The translations under genes were made by a program, and so were the position numbers. A DNA stretch of 64,000 nucleotides, from the NCBI RefSeq assembly GCF_007846085.1, contig NZ_VOEJ01000008.1, positions 124,001 to 188,000 of the forward strand, given 5' to 3'. Of this stretch, positions 9,028 through 17,416 are shown one piece after another. The notes beneath the pieces were generated by a model, which ran no database searches, had not been told where the DNA came from, and saw only the letters and a program-made list of their open reading frames with translations. Positions within the stretch are counted from its first letter, which is position 1. Every line of letters begins with the position of its first letter. Source of the stretch: Mucilaginibacter pallidiroseus (lineage in GTDB: Bacteria > Bacteroidota > Bacteroidia > Sphingobacteriales > Sphingobacteriaceae).

Positions 9028-9717
9028 GTGCAACCTGTAACCCAACCCGAAAAGAATTTATTGCTTAGGTTAGATGCTCATTACAAGCTGATCATGGCGT
9101 TGGTTGTGGGTGCTATTGTGTTTATGTTTGTAAGGCATAAGCCATCGGTTCCGGCTGTTACATTATTGGTTTGGACCAGCATTGCTGCTACTATGATAGT
9201 GTTAGATTGGATTGCCTTCATCTGGAGCCACCCAAAAGAAATACGCAAAATAGTTACGCTTGAGGATTCCAGTCGTGTGGTGATATTCTTAATCACCATG
9301 TCGGCCGCACTGGTTAGTTTGCTGGCAATTTACCTTTTACTTAAATCAACCAAGGGCCAGTCGGAAGAGGCCATTACCGGCAATGTATTCTTGTCCATGA
9401 CCGCAGTTGTAGTTTCGTGGTGGATGGTGCATACCGTTTTTACTATGCGTTATGCTCATTTATATTACAGCAAGCAGGAAGGTAGCACAGCCAATAAAGG
9501 TGGGCTTGAGTTTCCCGGAAACGACAAGGAGCCCGATTACCTCGACTTTGTGTATTTCTCTTTCGTAATCGGCATGACGTTTCAGGTATCAGACGTGGAG
9601 ATATCATCCAAACGCATCCGCCGCCTTGCCTGGGCACACGGGCTTATTTCTTTTGCTTTCAATACCGCAATCGTGGCGTTGAGTATTAATGTTATTTCGG
9701 GGCTGGTATCAAAGTAA
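9028..9717 (+). CDS. DUF1345 integral membrane protein
   Basis: A 229-residue membrane protein with five hydrophobic helices. Family marks are WWMVHTVFTMRYAHLYY near residue 130 and DYLDFVYFSFVIGMTFQVSDVEI near 170-192. The start is GTG at 9028; the next ATG would remove the N-terminal 21 residues and fit the first helix less well. Family members are uncharacterised; DFxYFSFxxGMTFQ resembles the pore-lining part of two-helix ion channels, which is only an impression. The stop codon touches the start of a tandem repeat block that separates it from the convergent MFS gene. Confidence 0.8.
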   Translation: MQPVTQPEKNLLLRLDAHYKLIMALVVGAIVFMFVRHKPSVPAVTLLVWTSIAATMIVLDWIAFIWSHPKEIRKIVTLEDSSRVVIFLITMSAALVSLLAIYLLLKSTKGQSEEAITGNVFLSMTAVVVSWWMVHTVFTMRYAHLYYSKQEGSTANKGGLEFPGNDKEPDYLDFVYFSFVIGMTFQVSDVEISSKRIRRLAWAHGLISFAFNTAIVALSINVISGLVSK

Positions 9718-9720
9718 AAA

Positions 9721-10042
9721 CGCCCATGTCATGCTGAGGAACGAAGCATCTATTTACCGATTTGCAATTCTACTACTTACATGGTGCTTATCGGATTCTT
9801 CACTGCGTTCAGACGGACAAAAGAGAAAAAAACGCCCATGTCATGCTGAGGAACGAAGCATCTACTTTTTGATTTGCAATTCTACTACTTACATAGTGCC
9901 TATTAGATTCTTCACTGCGTTCAGAATGACAAAAGAGAAAAAAACGCCCATGTCATGCTGAGGAACGAAGCATCTACTTTTTGATTTGCAATTCTACTAC
10001 TTACATAGTGCCTATTAGATTCTTCACTACGTTCAGAATGAC
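9721..10042. repeat. three tandem 112-bp repeats (third copy partial), palindromic units
   Basis: Units start at 9721, 9833 and 9945, exactly 112 bp apart; the third stops after about 98 bp. Copies 2 and 3 are almost identical, copy 1 differs at several positions. Each unit is itself an inverted repeat: the left arm begins TGTCATGCTGAGGAACGAAG and the right arm, on the other strand, begins TGTCATTCTGAACGCAGTG. This palindrome type is widespread in Bacteroidota genomes; the tandem triplication is local. The block fills the whole gap between the convergent DUF1345 and MFS genes; small open frames across it are accidental. Confidence 0.9.
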
Positions 10043-10052
10043 AGGTAGGGCA

Positions 10053-11351
10053 TTACTCACCCTCAATCTTAGAATGCTTCTGCGTATCATTCATAAATGA
10101 ATACACCAGCAGCGATACCAGAATGCATCCTGTAACGTACCAGTAAAACCAGTTTTCATGGCCAAGTTCTTTAAATTTCAGGGCAAGGTACTCTGCCGAG
10201 CCGCCGAATATAGATACGGCTATAGCATAAGGAAAGCCAACACCCAATGCACGAATATGCGCCGGGAAAAGTTCGGCCTTTACAACGGCGTTGATAGAGG
10301 TGTAGTTGCTCACAATAAGCAGCGCCACCATAATTAATCCGAATGCTGCCCAAAAACTTGCCGTCGTGCTCAGGAAGGTAAAAATAGGCACAGTTGTAAG
10401 CGTGCCAAGTATGCCGAACGCTTTTAGCATAGGTTTGCGGCCAATCCTGTCAGACAGGTAACCATACAGCGGCTGCACCAACATGAAAACTACAAGTGTT
10501 AGGGTAGATATCAGCGTAGCCTCGCTTTTGGTAAAGCCATTGGTATTAACCAAAAACTTTTGCATGTAAGTAGTAAAAGTGTAAAAGGCAATGGTACCGC
10601 CCAGGGTAAGGCCAATTACTGTTAAAACAGCTTTAGGGTGCTGCGCCAGTGCACGCATGGTGCCTCGCGCATCCTTGCTTTTACTTTCTTCTTTAAACGA
10701 GTTTGACTCCTGCAGGCTGCGCCTCAAATACATTACAATAATAGCCAGCGCAGCACCAATAGCAAATGGTATACGCCAGCCAAAGCTGTGCAATTGCTTA
10801 TCTGTCAAAAATACGCGTTGCAAAAGTATAAGCACACCCAGCGCCAGCAGTTGCCCCATAATAAGCGTAACGTACTGAAAGCTGGAGTAAAAGCCCCTGT
10901 TTTTCTTGGTAGCCATTTCGCTTAGGTAGGTAGCGCTGGTGCCGTATTCGCCGCCTACGCTTATGCCTTGCACAATGCGGGCCAGCACCAATAAAATAGG
11001 GGCGGCTATGCCAATTGTGTTATACTCGGGCGTAATGGCAATAATAAGCGAGCCCGCACTCATAAGTAATACAGAAAATGTGAGTGCAGTTTTGCGTCCG
11101 CGTTTATCGGCAAAGGTGCCCATTATCCAGCCGCCTATGGGCCGCATTAAAAACCCTATGGCAAATATGCCGGCGGTGTTGAGTAACTGGGCAGTTTGAT
11201 TGTCTGACGGGAAAAACGCCCCGGCAAAGTAGAGTGAAAACGCAGAGTAAACATACCAATCGTACCATTCGACCAGGTTGCCCAGCGACCCGCCGATGAT
11301 TGACCATACCCGGCTTTGCGTGGCAGGAGTATTACTATTGATTAAACTCAT
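10053..11351 (-). CDS. MFS transporter, metabolite:H+ symporter family (KgtP/ProP-like)
   Basis: A 432-residue permease with 12 predicted helices. It opens with GGSLGNLVEWYDWYVYSAFSLYFAGAFFP and has the loop 2-3 motif GTFADKRGRKTAL, and a second copy GYLSDRIGRKPML after helix 8, both diagnostic for the MFS metabolite:H+ symporter (MHS) group. Closest characterised members transport alpha-ketoglutarate (KgtP), proline/betaine (ProP) or citrate; dicarboxylate import is the likeliest guess. The gene is single and convergent with DUF1345 across the tandem repeats. Cytoplasmic membrane. Exact substrate cannot be read from the sequence. Confidence 0.85.
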   Translation of the reverse strand: MSLINSNTPATQSRVWSIIGGSLGNLVEWYDWYVYSAFSLYFAGAFFPSDNQTAQLLNTAGIFAIGFLMRPIGGWIMGTFADKRGRKTALTFSVLLMSAGSLIIAITPEYNTIGIAAPILLVLARIVQGISVGGEYGTSATYLSEMATKKNRGFYSSFQYVTLIMGQLLALGVLILLQRVFLTDKQLHSFGWRIPFAIGAALAIIVMYLRRSLQESNSFKEESKSKDARGTMRALAQHPKAVLTVIGLTLGGTIAFYTFTTYMQKFLVNTNGFTKSEATLISTLTLVVFMLVQPLYGYLSDRIGRKPMLKAFGILGTLTTVPIFTFLSTTASFWAAFGLIMVALLIVSNYTSINAVVKAELFPAHIRALGVGFPYAIAVSIFGGSAEYLALKFKELGHENWFYWYVTGCILVSLLVYSFMNDTQKHSKIEGE

Positions 11352-11471
11352 GCAGGCAAGATACTAAGTTGCCTTTGAACTGCATAGCCCTGCAAATTGC
11401 CCAGGCAATAATTGTTATCGGGCTTTAGCAGCAAGATTGCTTAATCACCCCAAAATGTTATATATTGGTAT

Positions 11472-12758
11472 ATGCTTTTCACGGAAGATTTTTTGCACTA
11501 TGTATGGAAGTTCAAGCTGTTTAACAGGATTGGTTTGCGTACAGCAGGTGGCGAAGAATTGGAGGTTTTATCTGCCGGGCAGCACAACCATAACGCCGGG
11601 CCCGATTTCCATAACGCAAGGATCCGCATAGGCGAAACCACCTGGGCCGGTAACGCCGAGCTCCATATATCTGCCAGCGACTGGCAAAGGCACGGGCATA
11701 CCACGGACGGCGCCTATGATAACGTGATTTTGCATGTAGTTTATCACAATGATGTGCAACTCATGCGCGCCGACGGCAAACCGGTGCCAACTCTGGAACT
11801 GAAAAACCGCATCCCTGAAGAGTTGTACGGGCGCTATCATAATTTGGTATTTGGAAACCAAAGCATCATACCCTGCGAAGCCAATATCAACACTGTTGAT
11901 GGCATTACGATGCAAAACTGGCTCACAAGGATATTGGTTGAGCGGTTAGAAAAGCGCTCGGAAGCGGTAATAGCTGCGCTAAACCACAACCGTGGCGACT
12001 GGGAAGAAACTTTCTACCAGTTTTTAGCAGCCAATTTTGGCTTCAAAATAAATGCGCTTCCTTTTGAATTGATGGCCAAATCGTTACCTCAAAATATGTT
12101 GGCCAAGCATAAAAATAGTCCGCTGCAAATTGAGGCGCTGATATTTGGCCAGGCAGGTTTTTTGAGAGACGATTTAACTGAAGATTATCCACAGCAGCTT
12201 AAACGGGAGTACGACTTTTTGCGCAAAAAATATAACCTGCAACCCATTGAGCAGCACTTGTGGAAGTTTATGCGAATGCGGCCTCAAAATTTCCCTACCA
12301 TTAGGTTGGCACAGTTTGCGGCCTTGATATTGCAATCTAATCACCTGTTTTCAAAAGTAATGGAAACTGAAGATGTAGCCTCGCTGCGTAAGCTGTTCAG
12401 CAGTATTGAGATAAATCATTATTGGGAAACACACTATCACTTCGGGAAGGAATCAAAGCCGTTGGGCAAAAGTTTGGGCACTGCATCGATAAATACAATT
12501 TTGCTAAACACCGTGACGTTATTTTTGTTTAGCTATGGTAGGCATCTGCAGCTACAGCACTTTGTGAACCGTGCTTTAAAACTATTGGAGAATATACCGG
12601 GCGAGCAAAATAATATAACCGCAGATTTTAGTAGCTTAGGGCTGAAAATAAACTCTGCGTTCGAGTCTCAGGCTTTTCTCGAATTAAAAAACAGTTATTG
12701 CAACCATAAAAAATGCTTGCAATGTGGTGTAGGTATTAAAATTTTAAAACCCGCTTAA
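11472..12758 (+). CDS. DUF2851 family protein
   Basis: A 428-residue soluble protein typical of Bacteroidota. Signature blocks: EDFLHYVWKFKLFN at the N-terminus, then LSAGQHNHNAGPDFHNARI and WAGNAELHISASDWQRH, ILHVVYHND. The C-terminus has CNHKKCLQCGVG with three Cys, a possible metal site. The N-x-G-PDF/H-x-N-x-E-x-H pattern suggests a metal- or nucleic-acid-binding enzyme but no activity is known. It starts at ATG 11472 and is followed one base later by the PspC-like gene, so the two form an operon. Confidence 0.85.
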   Translation: MLFTEDFLHYVWKFKLFNRIGLRTAGGEELEVLSAGQHNHNAGPDFHNARIRIGETTWAGNAELHISASDWQRHGHTTDGAYDNVILHVVYHNDVQLMRADGKPVPTLELKNRIPEELYGRYHNLVFGNQSIIPCEANINTVDGITMQNWLTRILVERLEKRSEAVIAALNHNRGDWEETFYQFLAANFGFKINALPFELMAKSLPQNMLAKHKNSPLQIEALIFGQAGFLRDDLTEDYPQQLKREYDFLRKKYNLQPIEQHLWKFMRMRPQNFPTIRLAQFAALILQSNHLFSKVMETEDVASLRKLFSSIEINHYWETHYHFGKESKPLGKSLGTASINTILLNTVTLFLFSYGRHLQLQHFVNRALKLLENIPGEQNNITADFSSLGLKINSAFESQAFLELKNSYCNHKKCLQCGVGIKILKPA

Positions 12759-12759
12759 T

Positions 12760-12981
12760 ATGTTGCAAAGTATAATAACTTTTTTTGAGCGCTACTCCTT
12801 TGGGGTTTGCACTTACCTGGGCGAGCGTTTTAGCATTTCAATCGCCAAAATCAGGTTGTTTTTTATTTACTCATCTTTCCTGGCGGTGGGTTTCCCGCTT
12901 ATATTTTATTTCTTCGCAGGCATTGTGCTTGACATCCGCAATTTTGTTAAACGCAAGAGAGCGCGAGCGCTGGATATGTGA
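12760..12981 (+). CDS. small PspC-domain-like membrane protein
   Basis: 73 residues with a reduced PspC domain: FGVCTYLGERFSISIAKIRL followed by one strong helix (FFIYSSFLAVGFPLIFYFFAGIVLDI) and a basic tail. The phage-shock PspC core normally reads GGVCaGLAeYFgidptlvR and then a membrane helix; the match is clear though degenerate. Starts one base after the DUF2851 stop codon, so translational coupling is likely. Possible roles are membrane-stress sensing or small membrane adaptor; neither can be shown here. Confidence 0.65.
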   Translation: MLQSIITFFERYSFGVCTYLGERFSISIAKIRLFFIYSSFLAVGFPLIFYFFAGIVLDIRNFVKRKRARALDM

Positions 12982-13029
12982 TTATTTATCGTAGATAATA
13001 AAGTAACCGAAATTCCATCAAATTGGTAA

Positions 13030-13107
13030 GTCATGCTGAACTTGTTTCAGCATCCCATATCCAAATCCACTCGTCTTGATGAGGTGCCGAAATAAATTCG
13101 GCATGAC
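13030..13107. repeat. short palindromic element, family GTCATGCTGAACTTGTTTCAG, copy A
   Basis: 78 bp with two about 27-base arms: the left arm starts GTCATGCTGAACTTGTTTC, the right arm on the opposite strand starts GTCATGCCGAATTTATTTC. The centre is a short unrelated linker. Directly upstream of copy B and the GIY-YIG element. Confidence 0.8.
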
Positions 13108-13145
13108 TCTGATTAGTTTTGATTGATGCTAAATATCCGCTATCG

Positions 13146-13223
13146 GTCATGCTGAACTTGTCTAAGCATCCCACATGCAAATAAAATGGCCCTGATCAGA
13201 TGCCGAACTAAATTCGGCAGGTC
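13146..13223. repeat. short palindromic element, same family, copy B
   Basis: Same architecture and length as copy A, with the left arm starting GTCATGCTGAACTTGTCTA and the right arm containing GATGCCGAACTAAATTCGGC. The outer end of the right arm is more diverged. The A and B linkers do not match each other. Confidence 0.75.
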
Positions 13224-13237
13224 GTGTTTTTTACCCT

Positions 13238-13643
13238 GTCCTGCTGAACTTGTTTCAGCCTCTCACGTGCTTAGTGTTTACGGCAAATCCAAATTTGTCT
13301 TCAGATCAAGCATTTGAGGGTTGACAGATTGAATCAGGTTTACCTTCCAGTCTTTATGCCAGTTTTTTAGTTGTTTTTCCCTGTCGATAGCGTCGCCAAT
13401 ACGTTCGAAATATTCATAATAAACTAAATCGAACAGCTTGTACTTCTTCACAAATTGCGATCCCTGATTATTAATGTGCTGCCATACTCTTGTTTTAAGG
13501 TCCGATGTGACGCCTATATAGAAAGTTGTTCTATACTCATTACTCATTATGTAAACATGGCCTTGCTTGAAAGTGTATAGCATTTTAATAACATTTAATT
13601 ATGGCTACCTATCTGTGGGATGCCGAAATAAATTCGGCATGAC
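13238..13643. mobile_element. candidate GIY-YIG mobile element: nuclease gene enclosed by the arms of the palindromic repeat
   Basis: The left arm of the same repeat family (GTCCTGCTGAACTTGTTTC, 13238-13270) is not followed by its right arm within 80 bp as in copies A and B. The right arm appears at 13617-13643 (on the minus strand GTCATGCCGAATTTATTTC). Between them lies exactly one gene, the GIY-YIG nuclease at 13278-13583. The arrangement looks like terminal inverted repeats around a nuclease gene, with copies A and B as internally deleted derivatives. This is inference from layout; no target-site duplication was recognised. Confidence 0.5.
13278..13583 (-). CDS. GIY-YIG nuclease domain protein, small stand-alone type
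   Basis: 101 residues, essentially only the GIY-YIG domain: the first motif is GHVYIMSNE and the second TFYIGVTSDLKTRVWQH (with the conserved Arg in LKTRVWQH), followed by YYEYFERIGDAIDREKQLKNW with the conserved Glu that binds metal. The family is related to UvrC and homing-endonuclease catalytic domains; these short versions (UPF0213-like) are common in Bacteroidota and have no proven function. It is alone on the minus strand between two arms of a palindromic intergenic repeat, which suggests it could act on or spread with that repeat. Start ATG at 13583. Confidence 0.85.
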   Translation of the reverse strand: MLYTFKQGHVYIMSNEYRTTFYIGVTSDLKTRVWQHINNQGSQFVKKYKLFDLVYYEYFERIGDAIDREKQLKNWHKDWKVNLIQSVNPQMLDLKTNLDLP

Positions 13644-13678
13644 CTGTTTGGGCTTAATATAGGTTTCACACTAAATTG

Positions 13679-14596
13679 CTAATCAAACAACCCTTTATCC
13701 TTGTTAATAAACTGTGGGCGCGGGATGCTCAGGCCCAGGCGGGTGTTTAGCTTGTTGATTACATAGTCGCATAGTTCGGGCGAGTAACGTTCATCGTGCT
13801 GGTGCATAAAAAAATACACCGATTTAAGGCCTTCCTCTTTCCACTGTACAATACGATCTACCCATTCATCGCAGCGGGTATAGTCGGTGCGGTGCAGGCT
13901 ATTACCCACAAAACGGATAAAGGCATGAGGCGTTGGCAGCATCATGTGCAGGCAATCGCGGCGACCGCTGGCATCGGTAATGATGGAGCCGATGTTAAGC
14001 CGCTTAAACAGGTTGAAAGCAGCTTCGCGGTGTTCGGTAACGCTAAACCAATCTTTGTGGCGCAACTCTACAAACACCAGCACATCGGTTGGCAAGTGTT
14101 CCAGGTAAGCGGTAAGCTCGGGCAGATTTTTCGGGCCAAAGTTATCGCTCAGCTGTAAAAATAAAGGCCCCAGCTTATCTCCAAAGGCCATAATGCCTTC
14201 ATAGTACTGTGTGGTGATTTCTTCTGCATTTTTCAGCCTGCGTATGTGGCTGATGCTCTGCGAAAACTTTGGGCAAAATCTAAATTCGGGATTAGCGTCG
14301 GCCTTTTCCTTCCATTTGGCTATGGTTTGCGGGCCGTACACCTGGTAGAAAGTTGCATTCAGTTCAATGCAGTTAAAGTGTTTAACGTACTCATCTAAAA
14401 AATTAGCATCCTTGGTTTTTAGCGGATATATTTTGCCAACCCATTCCTTACGGCCCCATTTGGCGCAACCCGCATGTACAGCCAACTCTTGTGTGGGCGC
14501 AGCTGCGTTCAATACATCTTTGGTAAAAGCCGGGGTGGGTGGCAGGGTATAATCAATAAGGTCTAATTCAGTTTCGGCAACGCGTCCAAATTCCAT
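13679..14596 (-). CDS. DUF72 (YecE-like) protein
   Basis: 305 residues with the TIM-barrel-like DUF72 core: HAGCAKWGRKEWVGKIYP near residue 42, then HFNCIELNATFYQVYGPQTI, FCPKFSQSISH, FVELRHKDWF and the C-terminal VYFFMHQHDE. These are the normal conserved blocks of the YecE family, widely distributed and still without proven activity. The N-terminal about 35 residues (VAETELDLIDYTLPPTPAF) are an extension typical of Bacteroidota members. Downstream of the SDR gene on the same strand, but a terminator lies between them, so it likely has its own promoter. Confidence 0.88.
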   Translation of the reverse strand: MEFGRVAETELDLIDYTLPPTPAFTKDVLNAAAPTQELAVHAGCAKWGRKEWVGKIYPLKTKDANFLDEYVKHFNCIELNATFYQVYGPQTIAKWKEKADANPEFRFCPKFSQSISHIRRLKNAEEITTQYYEGIMAFGDKLGPLFLQLSDNFGPKNLPELTAYLEHLPTDVLVFVELRHKDWFSVTEHREAAFNLFKRLNIGSIITDASGRRDCLHMMLPTPHAFIRFVGNSLHRTDYTRCDEWVDRIVQWKEEGLKSVYFFMHQHDERYSPELCDYVINKLNTRLGLSIPRPQFINKDKGLFD

Positions 14597-14662
14597 TTGC
14601 TACTTTTTTTATCAAGGCTAAGATAGGGGATAATCCCAAGTTTTAAAGTTAAGCATACAACA

Positions 14663-14698
14663 AAAGGGGCCGCGAATGTTTTATCCGCAGCCCCTTTA
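14663..14698 (-). terminator. terminator hairpin after the SDR gene
   Basis: AAAGGGGC pairs with GCCCCTTT around a CG-rich interior and a short AT loop. It lies 20 bp beyond the stop of the SDR gene read on the minus strand and before DUF72. Confidence 0.7.
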
Positions 14699-14718
14699 AA
14701 CATAATTTGTAATCGATT

Positions 14719-15474
14719 TTACAAGAACATACCACCTGATGCTTCTATGCGCTGAGCGTTAATCCAGCGTGCATCTTCGGTACATAAAAAGGCAATTACA
14801 CCGCCAATGTCATCCGGTTGTCCCGGCCGACCAAGCGCCGTGATGGAAGATATAAAATCGTGCATTTGCGGGTGGCTATCAAAAGCTTTTTTGGTAAAGT
14901 CGGTTTCAACAATGCCTGGTGCTACCAGGTTGGCTGCAATGCCGCGGCTGCCCAATTCTTTAGCCAGGTATTTTGTGAACACTTCAATCGCGCCTTTCAT
15001 TGATGCATAGGCTGCGTACCCTGGGGTAGCAAAGCGGGTGAGGCCGGTTGATACGTTAATGATGCGACCGCCATCGGCAATTGTTTGCAGCAGTGTTTGT
15101 GTTAAAAAGTAAACACCTTTAAAGTGCACATTAAACAGGTTGTCGAAGTCCTCTTCTGTGGTTTGTGCAAACGGTGAAGCCGCGTCAATCCCGGCGTTGT
15201 TTACCAGGAAATCAAATGTGTCGCGGCCCCAATGTTGTTGTAACACGCCGGTAAGCTGAGTTTTAAATTCGGCGAAGGTTGCCACTTTTGACGTATCTAA
15301 TTGCAGGGCGGCAGCTTTTTGGCCCGCTGCTTCAATTTGCGCTACGGTTTCGTCGGCTTCTTCTTTTTTGCTGCGATAGGTTACAATCACGTCGAACCCT
15401 TTAGCTGCTACTTTTAACGCAGCGTTTTTACCAAGACCGCGGCTTCCGCCGGTTATCAATGCTATTTTGCTCAT
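14719..15474 (-). CDS. short-chain dehydrogenase/reductase (classical SDR)
   Basis: 251 residues, the normal length. The cofactor motif is TGGSRGLGKNAA near residue 8 (TGxxxGxG), the NNAGI motif near 92, and the catalytic Tyr/Lys in YAAYASMKGA near 155-160 with a Ser in INVSTG upstream. Arg/Lys after the first strand (VTYRSKKEEAD) points to NADPH. It probably reduces a carbonyl substrate; the exact substrate is not visible and the neighbours give no hint. The gene is monocistronic on the minus strand with its terminator at 14663. Confidence 0.88.
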   Translation of the reverse strand: MSKIALITGGSRGLGKNAALKVAAKGFDVIVTYRSKKEEADETVAQIEAAGQKAAALQLDTSKVATFAEFKTQLTGVLQQHWGRDTFDFLVNNAGIDAASPFAQTTEEDFDNLFNVHFKGVYFLTQTLLQTIADGGRIINVSTGLTRFATPGYAAYASMKGAIEVFTKYLAKELGSRGIAANLVAPGIVETDFTKKAFDSHPQMHDFISSITALGRPGQPDDIGGVIAFLCTEDARWINAQRIEASGGMFL

Positions 15475-15719
15475 GGTTTCTGTTTTTTCTTTGTTTATGA
15501 TGTTGATACAAAGGTGCTAACAAACCAACGTCAAAAAATGGTTACAGTTTCCTATAAAATGGTTAACAGTTCAGAATTTTCAGGATAACATTTTTAAGAT
15601 AGCGCTGTAAGGCATCCGTATAAAACTACATGCCTGTCTAATAATTGCAGGGTTGCCTGTAACAAACTTCTTTGCGGTGTTGTCATATTCCAAAATCTAT
15701 TAAACACCCCAAACCTGTT

Positions 15720-17066
15720 ATGATTAAAAGATTACTCTCTGTAGGTGCACTTGCCTTAATGCTTAAAGCCACGGCTAATGCCCAAACTATCAATAAAGCA
15801 AGATTAGATAGCCTGATGGATATCCTTTCATCCAACAATAAAACCATGGGCAGCCTGGCTGTATCACAAAACGGCAAAATTATTTACCAGCGTGCTGTGG
15901 GCTATGCGGCGGTAGATAGCCTGGGCAACCCGGCCATTAATACGAAAACAAAATTCAGAATAGGCTCTATCAGTAAAACATTTACCAGCGTAATAATTAT
16001 GCAGCTGGTTGAAGAAGGTAAGCTTACCTTGGATACTAAGCTTAGCAAGTTTTATCCGCAAATGCCCAATGCCGATAAAATTACCATGACCATGCTGCTG
16101 AACCATCATAGCGGTTTATTTAACCTTACCAATACGCCCGAATTTGAATCATACATGCTTACGCCGCAAACACACGAGCAACTGGTAAGTAAAATGGCAG
16201 CCTTAAAGCCCGACTTTGAACCCGGCACAAAATACAAATACAGTAACACCAACTTTATTTTGCTTGCTTACATTGCCGAAAAAGTGAGCGGAAAAGCTTA
16301 CCCTGAATTGGTTAAGCAACGTGTAGTAAATAAAATTGGTTTAAAGGATACTTACTACGGCGGTAAAATTAATGTTGGTGCTAACGAGGCTTTGCCTTAT
16401 AGCTATAACGGTAAGAAGTGGGTTTTAAATCCGCAAAGCGACATGAGCATACCATCCGGAGCGGGAGCAATGGTATCTACCCCTGCAGATCTGGACAAGT
16501 TTATTGAGGCGTTATTTGCGGGCAAGCTGGTAAGCAAAGCCAGCCTTGACAAAATGCTGCCTGCAACAGATAACTATGGGCTGGGAATTCATAAAATTAT
16601 CAACGGGGATAAGGTTGGCTACGGGCATGGTGGCGCTATTGATTCATACAGGTCCATACTATCATACTATCCGCAAGATAAATTGGCTATTGCCTATACA
16701 GAGAGCGGCGGCACGTACGCACCCGAAACTGTAGAGCAAAGTGTTTTTCAGGTTTATTTTAACAAACCTTTCAAACTGCCAAACTATGCCAAGGTCGCTG
16801 CAACAGGGTTAGAAAAATATACAGGTATTTACGCCAGCCCTGCGCTGCCTATTAAAATCACCATTAGTAAAGATAACGGGGCACTTGTGGCGCAGGCAAC
16901 GGGCCAATCGGCGTTTCCGCTAGATGCTACGGCAACTGCCGATACCTTTGCTTTCGAGCCCGCCGGAATTGAAATGGTCTTCAGGCCGGAGAAAGGCGAG
17001 TTTACGCTTAAACAAGGTGGCGGTCAGTTCGTATTCACTAAGGAAAAGCAGAGTAAACGCCTTTAA
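15720..17066 (+). CDS. secreted serine hydrolase, class C beta-lactamase/DD-peptidase-like (S12 family)
   Basis: 448 residues counted from ATG 15720, which gives a clean signal peptide (MIKRLLSVGALALMLKATANAQ); an upstream open extension to 15672 has no signal and is rejected. The three active-site motifs are present: SISK in FRIGSISKTFTS (nucleophile Ser, about residue 85), YSN in YKYSNTNF, and HGG in GYGHGGAIDSYRS in place of KTG. The C-terminal about 110 residues form the lipocalin-like beta domain often attached to these enzymes. Likely periplasmic peptidase/esterase; true beta-lactamase activity is improbable for this subgroup but cannot be excluded. Confidence 0.85.
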   Translation: MIKRLLSVGALALMLKATANAQTINKARLDSLMDILSSNNKTMGSLAVSQNGKIIYQRAVGYAAVDSLGNPAINTKTKFRIGSISKTFTSVIIMQLVEEGKLTLDTKLSKFYPQMPNADKITMTMLLNHHSGLFNLTNTPEFESYMLTPQTHEQLVSKMAALKPDFEPGTKYKYSNTNFILLAYIAEKVSGKAYPELVKQRVVNKIGLKDTYYGGKINVGANEALPYSYNGKKWVLNPQSDMSIPSGAGAMVSTPADLDKFIEALFAGKLVSKASLDKMLPATDNYGLGIHKIINGDKVGYGHGGAIDSYRSILSYYPQDKLAIAYTESGGTYAPETVEQSVFQVYFNKPFKLPNYAKVAATGLEKYTGIYASPALPIKITISKDNGALVAQATGQSAFPLDATATADTFAFEPAGIEMVFRPEKGEFTLKQGGGQFVFTKEKQSKRL

Positions 17067-17071
17067 ACAAA

Positions 17072-17101
17072 AACTGCGGTTTGATTAATCAAACTGCAGT
17101 T
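17072..17101 (-). terminator. bidirectional terminator-like hairpin between convergent genes
   Basis: AACTGCGGTTTGA (17072-17084) pairs with TCAAACTGCAGTT (17089-17101), one G-T wobble, loop TTAA. On the minus strand it is followed by a T-rich tract. It overlaps the stop codon of the small gene at 17085. Confidence 0.7.
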
Positions 17102-17270
17102 CCCATTTATCTTCGCCGGCATCAACCACTCTGAAAATAGTGCGTATAACGTGGCTGTTTTGATCTGTCGATTCGATGCGTACTTCTTCGTGATCGTGAA
17201 ACTCCTGTGTTTTAGGCACCCTTACCGAATTTAAAGTATTTGGGTCGCCGGTGGTGGTTATAGTTTTCAT
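17085..17270 (-). CDS. small hypothetical protein
   Basis: 61 residues from ATG 17270 (an open 10-codon extension upstream begins with a non-ATG codon and is unlikely). Sequence starts MKTITTTGDPNTLNSVRVPK and is charged and hydrophilic, with alternating strands (EEVRIESTDQ, TIFRVVDAGEDKWELQFD) suggesting a small beta-sheet protein. Not recognised. It is convergent with the serine hydrolase, and its end is embedded in the shared terminator hairpin. Confidence 0.6.
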   Translation of the reverse strand: MKTITTTGDPNTLNSVRVPKTQEFHDHEEVRIESTDQNSHVIRTIFRVVDAGEDKWELQFD

Positions 17271-17416
17271 GGTTTTGTTATTAGTTTGATAGCGTAACAA
17301 CCATAAAATGGATTGGTTTCTGTTTCGTATTCAATTGTATGTATATGCACTCCTATTAAAGTAGCACTCATAACAAGATTATTAGGAGTCCGTCAGTCTT
17401 TCGTAGCACTCATCTA

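Noticed and set aside
9689..9961. 90-codon open frame across the tandem repeats
   Set aside because: It lies over the 112-bp repeats and repeats its own sequence; no ribosome site or domain.
9721..10042. CRISPR array
   Set aside because: Units are 112 bp, contiguous, without spacers, and each is itself a palindrome; no cas genes near.
13278..13583. group I intron homing endonuclease
   Set aside because: The GIY-YIG gene is not inside an intron-like structure and no split gene flanks it; only the palindromic arms are present.
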